Origin: Erythrocercus mccallii
Lineage: Eukaryota > Chordata > Aves > Passeriformes > Dicruridae
DNA: 64,000 nucleotides
NCBI GenBank assembly: GCA_013397435.1
Contig: VZRG01000181.1
Location: 636,553 to 700,552, forward strand
Direction of reading: 5' to 3'
Below, in pieces: positions 1 to 12,800 of this stretch. Under the pieces are notes generated by a model, which worked only from the letters and a program-made list of their open reading frames with translations, had not been told where the DNA came from and searched no databases. Position 1 is the stretch's first letter; each line of letters starts with the position of its first letter. Both the position numbers and the translations under genes were made by a program.

Positions 1-3000
1 TTGGTGAGCCAAACCTCCACCACAGTTTCTTAATTAAATAATGAAACATTTTTGCAAATGTGTATGTATTTCAGAAAGCAAAACATCATGGATACCTGAT
101 CAGATACTTTTCAGACTGCTTTAGTGTCTCTCCACCGCTTATAATGAGATTCAAGTGCTCAGCGGAGAAATGAACTGCAGATGCTTGGTCTGGTGCTCAC
201 TCTCACTTTTGTTATCTCAGCACCCCAGCTAGAAATGTCCAAATGCAATATCTGGGCCTCAGCAGTGTCGAGCGGCAAGAGTCGGGCTTGAATGGAAGGG
301 TTATCACCACAGTTCAGGATGCACAATAGTGTCTGTGAAGTGCACAGAACCTTCTGGAGGGCTTATGTGATGGGCTCCATGCATTCTGTCTCTTTTGAAA
401 CATGGCCAGAATAATTTTTCTATAATTCCAACACAGAATGCGGTATGGGGTGTGTGGTGCGTGAGTATAAGGTAAATCTTCATTCACTTTGAAGATTAAA
501 ATCATGAGGTTAACTCAATTTGGCTTTTCCTTTCTTTTAACAGTGTTAGGTCAATGATGCCATTCTCATTTCCTGACTGGCTGTTACAAAGGAGTGAAAA
601 AAATTCCCAACTTTCACAGGAGGGCTTCAATTATTTTGACAGCCCAGCCACAAATTCAGGTCACACGAATCTGTACCAGCAGACAGACTCCGTATATTGC
701 ATAGAGAGGTTTGCACAGATCTGTCACAAGTAAGCTGAGAGGAGATCATCCTCCTGATGCTTCTCCCTGCACAGGATAGAAATGAAGTTACTGGATGGGC
801 TGGTCTTGTGACTAAAGCCCCACCCTAAGGCATGAATTTGGGTACCTGTTCCTGCACAGGCAGGATGAGATCTCAGGGATGAGATCTCTGATTGTGAGCT
901 GGGAAGGAAGAGGGTAGCAACCAGTTTGAGTTTTGTGGCAGGAGCTGTTGCTTACTTTGTGCTTAGAGCTGGGAAACAAAAGGTAAAGAATTTCAGAAGA
1001 TACAAGCCTCACTGTGGCAGTAAAAAGAAATTCAAGGAGTTTCTAATAAACCGGGCTGTATTGACAAGCATAAAGAAGTAAAAAGATCTTAGAATTGTGT
1101 CATTTGAAGGATACTGAAATTCATCAGGAGCTAGCATCCTATTGATCTCTGCTGTGTGGCTAAGACAAAAGAAAAATAAATTATAAATATAGTATGGAAT
1201 AAATACCATGTTTCCTCCTAATCTAGTAATTTCCATTTACAAAGTCAACACAGATGAATGAGCAATTTACACTGATGAAATCACCGTACTTCTTAGTGCC
1301 CATTTGTAATAACTGCCCATCCCCAGTGATTCGTCTTCATTGTGTGATTTCCAATTGAGTTGTTATGAATGCAGAGAGGAGAGAATTTATCGAAAACAAT
1401 AGCTGGATGTGACTGCCAACCCAATGAGCTCTGAGGATCCATACTGGGGACGTAATGCTGGACCTCTAAGCTCTGCAATCAGATGCCTGCACAGCAGGAT
1501 ATTGTCTGTCCTTTGGAAAACTCCTTCATATATGGATTCTGGGCTAGTGTGAACTACTTAGGACACAATCAGGGAGGAAGGAGTTTGAGATCTGATAAAA
1601 GCTATAGACTTTGTAGCTGCCTTTCTGTCCGGGGAGTGCATCCAGCTCAAGGCGGCTCATGGTGGGATCAGATCATTGCCCTCTTTCAAACATTTTGGCT
1701 TTCTCAAAGTCTGATCTCCTAATTTAGGACAGCAGAAAAATCCCTCAGGAAGGCTCTGTGCCCTAGATATAACTTATTTGGGTCTCTTTGGTTTGTGAGA
1801 CACATGGCTGATTGACAGGCCAAGTCTATGAAGTCAACTTTGCTGAGCCATAAATAGCATAATTCAGCTTCTCTGAGTCCCCAGCAGATGTATTCATCAG
1901 GCACATGAGCCTCTCCAGGCATCAAAATTGACAGATTTCATTAACTTTCTGCAACCTGAGAATCCAGCTGTAATAGACAGTGTGGAGAAATCAGAGGAAC
2001 TGCAGGTTCTCAGCAAGACTGTGTTAACAGACAGTCCTGATTATACAGAGCCAGTAGGCAAGGACTGGCTTAGCAGTCACCGCTCTCACTGATACTGCTC
2101 TTAATGACTAATCCCCACAGCATCCTTTCTCACCTCTCTGAGCCTTGCAGTTTAACATCACAGCCAGCCTCCAGAAGGGAATTACATGATGCAGTACAGT
2201 CATCCTTTCCAGCAACAGCTCTGCATCCTGCTCTTGTGTGTCAGCACAGGCCTGGCAAAACCTAGGTATTCCTGATGCCCTTGCTATTGGAATCCTGCTC
2301 CTAGATCTCAGGTGTCAGGAAAACCAGAAAAGTTGCACATTCAGGGCATGAAAACCCTCAGCAGCCTTTTCGGAAAGGAGGAAAGAAAGAGGACTTCCTG
2401 CACTAAAGAACTAATTTTAATACTTCATGTGCCTTGAGCTGTGCTCACAAAGCCTGCCTTGTTATTTCTAAGCAATGAGAGATTCTCTTCCTTGCTCTTC
2501 ACCCTGTCAGCTCGACTTCTGCTGTTCTGTGTTTTGAAGATCTGCTTCATAGTTCTGGGTGAGCAAGGACCTGTTGGTTTTAAAGTGCTGCTCTCCCTGC
2601 AGCTGCTGAGCACTGCCTGAGCCGAGCACTACTGATGAGCAACTGGAGGTAGAAGTGGGCTAAAGGCAGTCACAGGTCATTTTGAAAAGGGAAGGAGGAA
2701 TAATGTGCACAGGGAAAAGAATTGTGTGACATGGTAATTCTGCTTCTGTTTGCCTTTTGAGACTGCATCTCCTTGCATTAGGCATAAACCTCTTGTTCGA
2801 GCACCTGGAAGTCAGTGGGAGTGTTTGACAGGCTTGGTGAAATGGTGTGGTGAGCCTCTGACCTGCCTTTGTGCAGGCAGTCACAGGGGTGTGCTCTGAC
2901 CAAGCGGTTTGCAGATGGGATCTGCGGGGCTGCCGGTTCTCCTGTGGCTTCTGGGACACTTGCAGGATGAGAGCAGCAGGTAAAACCTGGCAGATGACTC

Positions 3001-4199
3001 CTAACACACGGCCCTACCCTGAGGAGGAGGCTGAGAGAGAGATTGGTCCCATCATGAAGAAGGAATTGCACTTTTTCCTTGTCCTCTCTCTAGAGAAAAG
3101 CAACAGAAAATATTTCAGCAGCATTCCAGGGAACATGGCTCCCAGGATCACCATAGAAATACCTGTAAGGAGCAGTTATAAGATGGTGTAGCAGGATTCT
3201 AAAGTTTCATATTGTTCAGAAATTATGCTGTTTATTCTTGAGTGCCATCTACTGACAATTCTTTTCTTAATGATTTGCTTTCATTGATATTGCTTATTTT
3301 AAATGCCCTATATAACTTCTTTTAACTTAGATGTTCCTTATTCCTTGAGCACTTTATTTCCCTCTGTGGACCAGGATACCCTTGACATGATTTTTACATT
3401 TATCTCTTGGACTGCCCCTTTTCCTTCCACCCATCACCAGGCTTCCTCCCTTCCCTGCCTGCTCCTTCTGCCTAGAGAGCAATTTCTGGCCTCGCTCTGC
3501 TCACCCTTCTGGCTTCAAAATGTAGCTGCAGTTGTGCTGTTCCCCTTGAGCAGGAGGTTGCCTCTATGAGTTTGCTACAGCACTGCTGAGCTCTTATTTC
3601 CCCCTTTCCTTTCCGTTCTTCCTCTTCTTTCAAGAGCTTTTTCAGCAACTTTCATGCAGTAACCTTGAAAATATTTAATGATCACTGACTCCACTATATT
3701 ACCTGTTCTAGAGGTATTTTATTTTAGTTATGTGATACCTGAATTAGCATTATTATTACAGTTTTTCATTTTCTATCTCTAAGATTTCCTCCCCCAGCAG
3801 TCCAATACATTTTGCAAAGATAAAAATAAATTAAAGGTGAAAAGTTATTGCCAAGGACAAGAGCTTGGGAAGTTTAGCCTACAAGATATTTCTTTCTCTA
3901 TTGAAAACATAATCTGTATAGATAAAGAAAATGCCAGGTAGCTAACTCATTATAAGCAACCAAGAAAATGGGTCAAGAGACTTCTTTCTTATACACTCAG
4001 TTTTTGGCTTGGTTCCATCTCTGCCAGCTAGCCAAACTAATGAGGAAAATTCTAGTCAAGTCTCCTTATATATGGCACCATTTTGATTGAGACTTCTTTG
4101 CCTGTGCCTCAGAAAACTCAGCATGATGGCCAATGATACCCTGATACTCAGCTGCCACTCAATTTCAGGCAGAAAATATCAAGCTGTAGAAGTGTAGAC

Positions 4200-4500
4200 A
4201 TTTGTCCACAACATGCTTATATTGTGGAACTCCTTCCCAGAGGATTTTGCTGAGGTCAAAACTGCAAGTAGGTTTAAAAAGGATTAGACAGATCCATGGT
4301 GGGCAGGTGTGATGTTTGCTATTAAGCATGACAGCCTGGCTCTAACATCTGTTACAGAAAGGCCCTGTAGGGCTGATGGCTGGAAGGGGCTGCAGCAGGG
4401 AATCTGCTGTTCTGGGCTGACCCCAGTCGGGGCTGCCCGTCCCTCCCATGGGCAGTGGCTACAGCAGCCAGGAGATGATTTAAAACAGCTCCAGTCTAGA
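4200..4500 (+). repeat. Diverged CR1/L3-like LINE 3' end
   Basis: The plus strand can be read, with a stop, as LWNSFPEDFAEVKTASRFKKD followed after a stop by TDPWWAGVMFAIKHD. This resembles the end of CR1/L2-clade LINE polymerases (WNxLPxxVxxAxSxxxFKxxLD...), as does the non-coding tail with TATTAAGCATGA. The frame is broken and no tail repeat is visible, so this looks like an old truncated copy. The limits are approximate, especially on the right. The class assignment rests on recall of the family pattern only. Confidence 0.5.
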
Positions 4501-5687
4501 CAAAGCCTTTGAATTCCCATGAAAATAGCACTTTGTCTTAAATGGTTATTCTCCTCTAACATCCCTGAATCTCCAGTGATAAAACTGGGATTGATCCCCT
4601 GAACTCAATGGCACAAAGAGCACAAGGTTAGGCCTTTCTGGGGCTGTCTCAGTAGAGACAGTTTTGCTGCAGTGAGGGCTGAGGAGTATGTCAGTATTTG
4701 TTCCTGGACTTCTAAATCCATATTCTGCCTTTTGTATAAACACACATCCAAACTGATATTTGACTAAGTTACTTATCGGTAAGATGGCACGTGTCACTTG
4801 CATCTCATTTCTTTTATTTTAATGACTAACAGCCTGTGCTGCAATTCATAATTCAGTCTCTTTCCTCCTTTCTTGAATCAGGCAGCAAAACCTGATCAGT
4901 GACAGAGATGATGCTTGTGAAATTGCTGCACAGGGGTTCCTCTCACTGAAGGGCTGACGAGATACCAGCTGAGGGGAAAGCTTAATTGCATGGGTGATCA
5001 AAGGAGAATGTATGAAGACAGGGAGACTGTAAAGGGGTGTGCGTAGGAGTGTGTTTTAATGAGAGATTATAGGGGAACATGTGAGTCTGGCACACACAAA
5101 ATGACAGAAATGAATGCGTCAGCTGGTACAAAATAGCATGCTAACCAAAGGCATCCACAGATCAGCTTCAGCCCCTTCTCAGCCCTTGCCTAAGAGAACT
5201 GTATTCTATTAGCTGTCATCCCACTAACCATACCAAGAGAAAAAAGTGAAGGTTTGATCTTTGCAATTGGGAAAGGAGGAGGAGCAGGGGGAACCTCATG
5301 AGACAACAACATCCAGGCTGAACTGGAAAAGAGAGATCAAAGCAACGTGCTGAACTGAGAAGAAAGGACACAGGACAGTGATATGGTGTACTCCCGGGAA
5401 TGGGATGAATTGGCGTAAAAAAATGAGAATTTAAAAAGCATTGAAGGCACTTGCCAGCCCTTCCCTGTGCTGTAACACACTGCACTGACAGAGGTTTGGT
5501 TCATGATGTGTACTGTGCTTTGTTGTATGCTTACTGTCTTACTTTATACTCAGCTCCACTTCCATCACTTGGGGTACTTAAGGAGTAAGATGCCTCTTAA
5601 TATCAAAACAGGTGCCATTAAAATGGCTTATACACAATCTCACGTCATTTTAGCCCAAATCCATTAAAAACCTCATTACAGTTATAT

Positions 5688-5749
5688 TGGCATAAACCTC
5701 TGTGCCAGTGTTCTCCAACTGATTTAAACTGCATCAATATAAATCCAGT
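5688..5749 (+). repeat. Left arm of a perfect 62-bp inverted duplication (likely source copy)
   Basis: The 62 bases from 5688 to 5749 are the exact reverse complement of 6291-6352, checked base by base. Identity stops abruptly on both sides. This arm lies in otherwise unique intronic sequence, which suggests that it is the donor copy. Confidence 0.97.
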
Positions 5750-6180
5750 TCCAATTGATTTAAGAGATTCTAGGCAGAAGTGCATTGCATTTGACAAACT
5801 GATGGGAGGACATACCCCTCTTGAAATATTAAAACTTCTGCACTCGATCTTTTCATATTCAGAAGTGTGGCTTTTGAACTTTTGCCATTTTGTATTTTAC
5901 AAGCCCTTACAGGGAGAGAAAATAAGTAACTTTAGAGCAGTCAGGTTAACAGCCTTTCGCTTCATCAACTGAACCCGTGTGCAACCACAGATGCCTTAAG
6001 CTTTAGTGTTTTATAAAATTATAAGGACACAGGAGAAGCACAGTGCTTTTTCTACTTACCCTACTCTGAACTCAACCATATTACTGGCTGACAATCTTTT
6101 TTTTTTTTCCTGTAAAAGGCATCTAGCATTTAGTTGAAGACACCCTTTTTTGTAAAAATAATGAAAGCTCATTATCTAAG

Positions 6181-6450
6181 ATGCCACTCACTAGACTAGG
6201 TTGCTCAGTGCCCCATCCAGCCTGGCCTTGAACCCTTCCAGGGACAGGACATCCACAGCTTCTCAGGGCAGCCTGTGCCAATCCTTTGCCACTGGATTTA
6301 TATTGATGCAGTTTAAATCAGTTGGAGAACACTGGCACAGAGGTTTATGCCATAAAGAATTTCTTCCTATATCTAACCTAAATCCCAGATGTTATTTAAT
6401 CACTCTGAGGTCAAGTTCCCCACTACAGCAACTTTCTGGTCCACATGGTC
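6181..6450 (-). repeat. CR1 LINE fragment, interrupted by the inverted duplication
   Basis: The plus strand reads like the antisense of a CR1 3' region: CACTAGACTAGGTTGCTCAG, then CCATCCAGCCTGGCCTTGAA, CCAGGGACAGGACATCCACA and, beyond the insert, AAGAATTTCTTCCTATATCT. The element is thus on the minus strand. It is truncated at both ends and split at 6291-6352. CR1 is the dominant LINE of birds, which supports the avian assignment. Confidence 0.85.
6291..6352 (-). repeat. Right arm of a perfect 62-bp inverted duplication, inserted in CR1
   Basis: This is the exact reverse complement of 5688-5749, 541 bp away. It sits inside a CR1 copy. CR1-like sequence runs up to 6290 (...GCCTGTGCCAATCCTTTGCC) and resumes at about 6353 (TAAAGAATTTCTTCC), with roughly 10-15 CR1 bases missing. 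The arm therefore arrived after the CR1 did. Confidence 0.95.
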
Positions 6451-6799
6451 AGTTTATGGCCAGCTTGAAGCAGTCTATTGTTAATTGAAGTTTATCCAGT
6501 ATAACAGTGGGAGAAGAAATGCAGTATTAGTCTTGAAATGATACCGTGTAATGTTAAAAACAAGATAAAAACTACTGTCCCTCATGTGCTGGCAGTGATA
6601 AATTATGCAGTTTTCTCCTTCCAGACTCTCCCATCTGCAACAGCTACAATAGAACCTCAGTTCAAACACTATTCTTATTGAGCGCTGGAGCTGTCAGGCC
6701 ACTCTCAGCTTTTGTGTGAGATTCATGAAAAATAAATTTGACAATTTCTGAGTGAAAGCCCTCTAACCAGGTCTCCAGCCTGATAATCATAGTACTTAC

Positions 6800-6851
6800 A
6801 TGCTTTGTGAAATTTGTGTTTCACATCAAGAAGGGTAGATGCTGGAGGTAC
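6800..6851 (-). CDS. TECRL: TECRL coding exon 2 (52 bp)
   Basis: A short exon between acceptor TTTTCCAG (AG at 6853-6852) and donor GTAAGT (from 6799). It encodes VPPASTLLDVKHKFHKA plus the first base of the next codon, which is expected to be Cys. The core DVKHKFHKAC is the second element of the TECR/TECRL ubiquitin-like domain. Phase 0 at the start fits exon 1 exactly. Read-through past the donor loses the similarity at once. Confidence 0.92.
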
Positions 6852-9800
6852 CTGGAAAAGAAAGCAAAATACATGCAGATTAATTTTTCTTTCTTCTTGA
6901 TTTTGGGATCCCTTCTCCACTCCTCTAATGAAGAGATGCTTAAATTTGTCTGCAAGTCCTTCAGGCTAAAATGAAAAAAATCAGCAAATTTGTTTTCCCA
7001 GGTTGGTATGTTATTCAGGAGTGTCCAAATTTGGCTTATACATCATCTGGACCACCTCTACTCAGTTGAAGGAAGCATAAGATCACAAAGGTCAAGAGGG
7101 AAACCTGCTGGCCCTGCCTGATGCAATAATTGCCCCCTAGATGAAACCAGCAGGAAAACTTGAAGGGTTTAGCTTTAAAGTTAGGTTCAATCATGCTGAA
7201 GTCCATGTCCTAGAGACATGAGAGGGTTCTCTGGAGAGGGCAGCAGCAAGAGTGGTAAGTTCTGTCCTTTCTGCCTGAAATGAGTTTGCTTCATGCTTTT
7301 GTTCATGTGCACTGAAGCAATTCAGGTGTCAGTTTTAGAGCACAATCTGGAGACTTTTTAGGCCCCATTTTATTATGTATATTTATTTCTTAATATACTT
7401 TGTACAAATTACCTGAGAAACACGTTTAGAATTTACTAGAGCAAAAGACTTGGATTTGCTTTTTGTTTACAAGGAAAGGCAATGGGACTCTTGAGGAGGT
7501 AGCATGTTGAGCTACTTATTAGTGGATTGTGACACTTAACATGCAAACAAATAGAGAAGAACATAAGAAATTCTCCTAGTAGAGATCATTTAACACCTTA
7601 ACATAGGTTGCTTTGTTGAAAATAATGAGTTTGGAGAAATACTGATGCAACAAAATAAAATTGCTGACTCTAAAGCAACAAATCAGTACGGAAACAAAAG
7701 TTTACGCTTATGTAATTTGACACCCCACACAAATATACAATATATGTGCTATTAGTAGTTATGAGTAACCCAACTTGCTTCCAGTAATATGGACAGGCTC
7801 AATACAGATTTTAGTGATCTAAAGATGAAAAATGGCACCTGTGCTAAAAGGTAGCAAAATACAGCTCTTTTCTAAGTTTTTTCTTAGGTTTAGATGAGAA
7901 CACTTTATTTTCCACAGTTACAGAGGGGTTTACTGGGCATTTACAGAAATCGCTGTAAATGAAACTCCACTTAAATCCTGACTTGTCTCTTTGGTGTGGC
8001 TGCCTTGCAATGCCAACTCCACCCAAATCAAGGCCTAGGCTCCTTGAAACCAGCGATTACTCTTTCCCTATCCCCAACACCCGTGCTGAACCATATTAGG
8101 CCAGGCAAGAGACATTGCCCTTGGAGACCCTTTTCTTCCTAGCTACAGGAAACAATAGAAGAAGCCATTTTATCTTCTTTAGTTCAAAAAGGAAAGAAAA
8201 CCTTTCGTCTGTGTTTATTGCAGTTAAGCAGTTCCATGCAACACCCAGTAGAACAGCACATCTCCCATAGTCTCCATGTGTTTTTCTTGTCATGTGTGCA
8301 GCCTCTGTGGACTTGAATACTGGAGCTGGGGGAGTTATGTTCCCGAAACCTCTAAAAATGTTTGAAATTGCTTTCTCACACTTTGTAATCTCACACCTGT
8401 GAGGTCTGGAGCCCAGAATCCATCTGATACGGATGCAAGCACTGTTAGCTGGCAGGACCTATTCAGCATACAAGGCTGCAGACCAAAATCTGTCATGTGT
8501 CCTAGCACAGGGCAGATGTGTAGGTATTCAGAGCTGGCATTGCCAGCTGGAGGATGGGGACGATCTTTTCCAGTTTGATGGATGTTGAGCTGGCTTTCTA
8601 AATGCAGTATAAGCCACATTGCTGCAGGGCCTGCATCCCTACAGATCAACACCTCACTGTGAAGGGTTCTGAGATAGAGTAGCTAGGGCCAACCCATGCT
8701 CTGGAGAGTTGATCAACTGATTTAGGCAAAGAAAGCTGAAAAACTGTAAAGCTTAGCATGCTTACAGAGCAGTGCTTGCTCAAAACAGCCCAGGTCTCCA
8801 CCTCCAGCTCTCCTGAGTACGTTTTGACTTCAGGGCAGAGCTGCTCTCAATCTGTTCAAGATGTCTAGTCCAGCCCTTATTAGCAACTCTACCTTTACAT
8901 CCCTCTCCCTTTTTTCATCCTGAGACAATCAGTTCTTTCTCCCCTCCAAATCCTGCTAATGGCAGCAATGGGATTCACCTAACTTTGGCTATTTAAAAAA
9001 TTAATCCGAGCTCATGTTTTAGGTCTACCTGTGGAACCACCCAGATGCCTCAGGTGTTTAAAAGCTACAAGGTGCTTGAGTGTCCTGCTGCAGCCCAGGA
9101 GCCGGTGGTGTGCCCCTGGGGGGTGATGGGCAGCACCACATACCAGTCCCCATCTCCAAAGCCGGCGCTCACACCCACAGCAGCAGCTGGAAGGGCCGTG
9201 CTCTGTCCATCCCTGAGTGAGGCAGAGCTCATTAGCAGGACACTGCTGTGCCTGGCTACATCCAAGCTGCTTGAGGCCAGAGCTGGTCTAAGCGCTGCCA
9301 GCCCGTGCCCGGAGATGCGCTGGGCTGGGGAGTCGCGGTCTGGCAGCTCCGCGTGGCTCTGCGCAGGCTGCGGGGCCCCGGCAAGGCACGGAGCTCTCAT
9401 CCAGCCAGGAGGGCAGAAGGACACCTGTTCTATGAGCCAGCTGGCTTCGAGAAGGACCCTTCCACTTGAGACAAACTACACGGGTTGCCAGCTGAAAAAT
9501 AACACAAATACTTTTCCCCTTCAGAATGGACTGTGACGCAGAAGAAGCGCAGTGTCCTTGCTCAGGCAGAATAATGAGGCTGTGGTCACAAAAGAATGAA
9601 ATACATTTTTTTATGATCTTGATAATTCTGTGTCCTTTTTTAAAGACCTCATAAAACAACCAGTGAAGTTATAGTTTCTAATATTGATCAATGAGAAATG
9701 GATGCTGAGACACCAGCTTACTACTAAGAGTGTCCTCTTCGTAGACCATTAATTATCTTTTGTTCTTTTCATTGTACATCGATACAAGCTAAGGAATTGT

Positions 9801-12800
9801 AAGGACTGGGAAAGCATCTGCTCTTATTACCCTTTGTGCTAACTGAATAAAACACTCTGGAATATTTCACTGTAATTATTAGTCTTACTCTCCTTTCATT
9901 CCTCTGAATTATGTCTGAAATTATTATTACCCTTTCCTTCCTCTATTTCAGCACTTTACAAATATGCAAAGGCAACGCAGAGTGAAAGACAACCCTTAGC
10001 TTGTTTAAAGCAAGACAGATTTCTGTTCTTATTTGGTATGTATCTTCCACTGTCTGATGGTCAAGCCAGTTTTTCCCTACAACTTTTTTACTCGTAGTCT
10101 AACACCTGATCTAAAGTGTAGGTAACTTTCCAACAAGTGATTATCGTGTGTAAGGTGTAAGACCACCTTTTTTTGAAAAAAATGTTATGAATAAATGCAT
10201 ATTTTACAGCTTTGGGTTGCAGTTGTTACACTTTTCATTCAGAAAAGGATTATTTCAAAATCCTTTCAAATCCTGATTTTCCTGTACTTTCACAGCCAGA
10301 AAACTTTTACTTTTCCATTTGAGGCAACTTTTCATTTACAGGAATTCAAGAATTAAAGGACCTTCTGGGTCATCCATACAAGTTCTATTCTTCCTTCAGA
10401 CACCATTGCACAAAGCATCACATTTCCTTTTAAGATTTAAAATACCATATTAGTACTTAATGCTATGGCTGAAGGAAGAGCACTAAGTGGAAGATATTAA
10501 GGGAACTTAATATTGCCTTTTGTGAGTGCAAGCTTATCAGACAGTTATCCACTTTCATACCTCTTTCACATTTATAAGTCAAGGAATTATGCCTAATCTG
10601 GTGATCTGTACATAATCGCATCACATAGTTCTTGCACTAAAGAATTGTTGTAGGGGTCAGAGGTCAGCAGAATATCAGTAAGAATTTGAATAATAGAATT
10701 TCAGCAAATAAGTAATCTTTCATTCAGCATTTCTCTCTGAATACTGTTTTCTCTTTGTGATATGTCAGTGCCACTGCAGTGCTGAGTCACCTACTTTGTA
10801 GGCATTTTCCATAACTGCAGAAATTCAGAAATTCTGCCACTGCAGTTGCTTATTGACCACTGCCCCATCTTTAGCCAGGGTAAATCTGGTCAAAAGGGTG
10901 ACATCAGCTTATTGCAGCTGAGGATCTGGCTGAAAAACAGATAACCAGCTAATGGGAAAGCCAGGTAATTTCCAAATTCAGCACTCAACACATACTTCAC
11001 TATTGCTGCTTTTGCGCTCTGCCCTTGTTTTGGTACCATGCTGTATTATAAGAAACCAGCAGCGTTCCACAGAAAGTTAATTAGAAAAACATCTGTTCTA
11101 GCTGACCTCTGTGCTTTGTGAATTTGACTTCTCGATCAGATTGGCTCTTTCTTATTGTCAGTTTTCAAAGTCAGAGTTAAAAATTGGGCACTGTTTTGCT
11201 TTAACCTTTCCCAGTGCGTCCTATGCTGCTCTCTTGGTGAACCAGTGCGCTGCTCATGCCCAAAGAGCTATAAATAAATGAGCTCACCATGGGAATGACA
11301 TAGAGGTAACTACATATAGATAAGTGCTGTCAGCAGCTACACAAAGGCTTTATCTAGAATCCAGTATTTTACTCAGTAGACTACAGTGAAGTGGCTACCA
11401 AGCAGCTGGCTCTGACCTTAATCCAGCCTTTCCAGAAGCAGGAGATATTTGCAAATTACGGTTTGAGCTGAGGTGGTTTCCAGCACATGTACGTAAGTAC
11501 TGTCTCACTGAGCAATCTTCCAGATTATTATCTGGTCACATGAACCTTGGCATATGAGATAATCTGACTGAATAATATTTCCAGTGATTATGGGCCAAAT
11601 TCGCTAAGAATACACATAACCACATACTTGCTGCATGCAGTCATGTCAATTTCCACCAACCAAATTTGTCTCTAAAGATGATTAATTGTTTTTGTACTGC
11701 TATCTGGGTATCTCTATTAAAAAAAAAATCTATTTTTAAAAAAATCCTCTCTCTTTGCAAGAAATTGCAAAGTGTCAGACACCAAAAAGAGCTTTTTCTC
11801 TCTTTTTTCTCTCTCTGCTAAAGATTAAGAGTGGAAATAAAGAGAATGTAATTCATTAACAGAGAGAAGGTGTGCAGAATTCAACATGTACACCTATTTC
11901 TGAGAAAATCTGACTGGATTGGAACATCCCCTTGCCTTCTGACCTTTTATTAAGGGACTTGAGTAAGGTGACTGTTCAGATGAACAGCAGAACCTGTCAG
12001 GAAGCCTCTGTCACAACACTTTTCTACCAGGGAAATGGAATTTTTCTGGCAAAACCCTGGATGTGTAAATTTGTGTTGACTTCAAATTTTAAAAATGGAA
12101 TAGGAATTTATATAAAAAAAATCTGCTTCTGGCACATGCTGGGAATTTATTTTGTTGTGTTATATTCATTACTTTTGATTTCTCATCTGTATGGAACTTG
12201 CATTACTTCTGCATTATTTTATGACACATCTATCATGATAGTGCAAAATAATATAGCACATGGCTCTAGTCATTGACAATAACCCAGTAGGAAATAATAT
12301 GCAAATAAATGCACTATTAACTTGTAAAATAAACTGAACTTAAAGTATTTATTGTGTCATAACATATTGAAATATTTAAAAACTAATTTGTAATGCAATC
12401 TTTCCCAAATTCTATCTCATCAAAAATTCAAGACTCATTTTTTTCTATTGTCATATTCAAAGGAAACAACATTTGGGATATGCACTTAAAAACAAAATAG
12501 CTAACAAAAAAATAAAGTAATGTAAACCAAAAATAATAAAATAAACTTTTTTTAAAATTATAATATTTTCTTATAAGTAAATATAGTGCTGTTTTATTGA
12601 ATAAAGTATAAAGAATAAAGAATAATAAACAGTAATTTTGACCCAAAATTCTTAGGAAGAAAGTGAAGTTTAGGGTGGTGTTTATTTTTTTTTGCTGGGA
12701 TTTTGATTGCCAGTTCTAGCACAGATAAAGCATATGGCTTAGCTGTGGAACCTCTGAATTTGTCTTCCCGTCTCTATCAAATGACTGTATAGGTTTTCAT

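Larger units (their letters stand above)
1..6799 (-). other. TECRL: TECRL intron 2 (partial)
   Basis: This is non-coding sequence downstream of exon 2 on the minus strand; its far end is outside the window. It contains a LINE 3'-end remnant near 4.2-4.5 kb, a CR1 fragment at 6181-6450, and the two arms of a perfect inverted duplication (5688-5749 and 6291-6352). It also has a run of 12 T at 6097-6108 and a 12-bp tandem duplication (GGATGAGATCTC at 863-874 and 877-888). I recognised none of the short open frames as protein-coding. Confidence 0.75.

Noticed and set aside
5688..6352. Reading the inverted duplication as a non-autonomous DNA transposon with 62-bp terminal repeats
   Set aside because: CR1 sequence continues on both sides of the right arm and no target-site duplication is visible, so the arms are not ends of one inserted element.
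1..6799. TECRL exon 3
   Set aside because: I searched the minus strand for a WYPSR-type motif with flanking splice sites and found none, so exon 3 is taken to lie outside the window.
9045..9536. 163-codon plus-strand open frame over the CpG-rich patch
   Set aside because: It overlaps an equally long antisense frame, its openness follows from GC content, and it shows no known motif.
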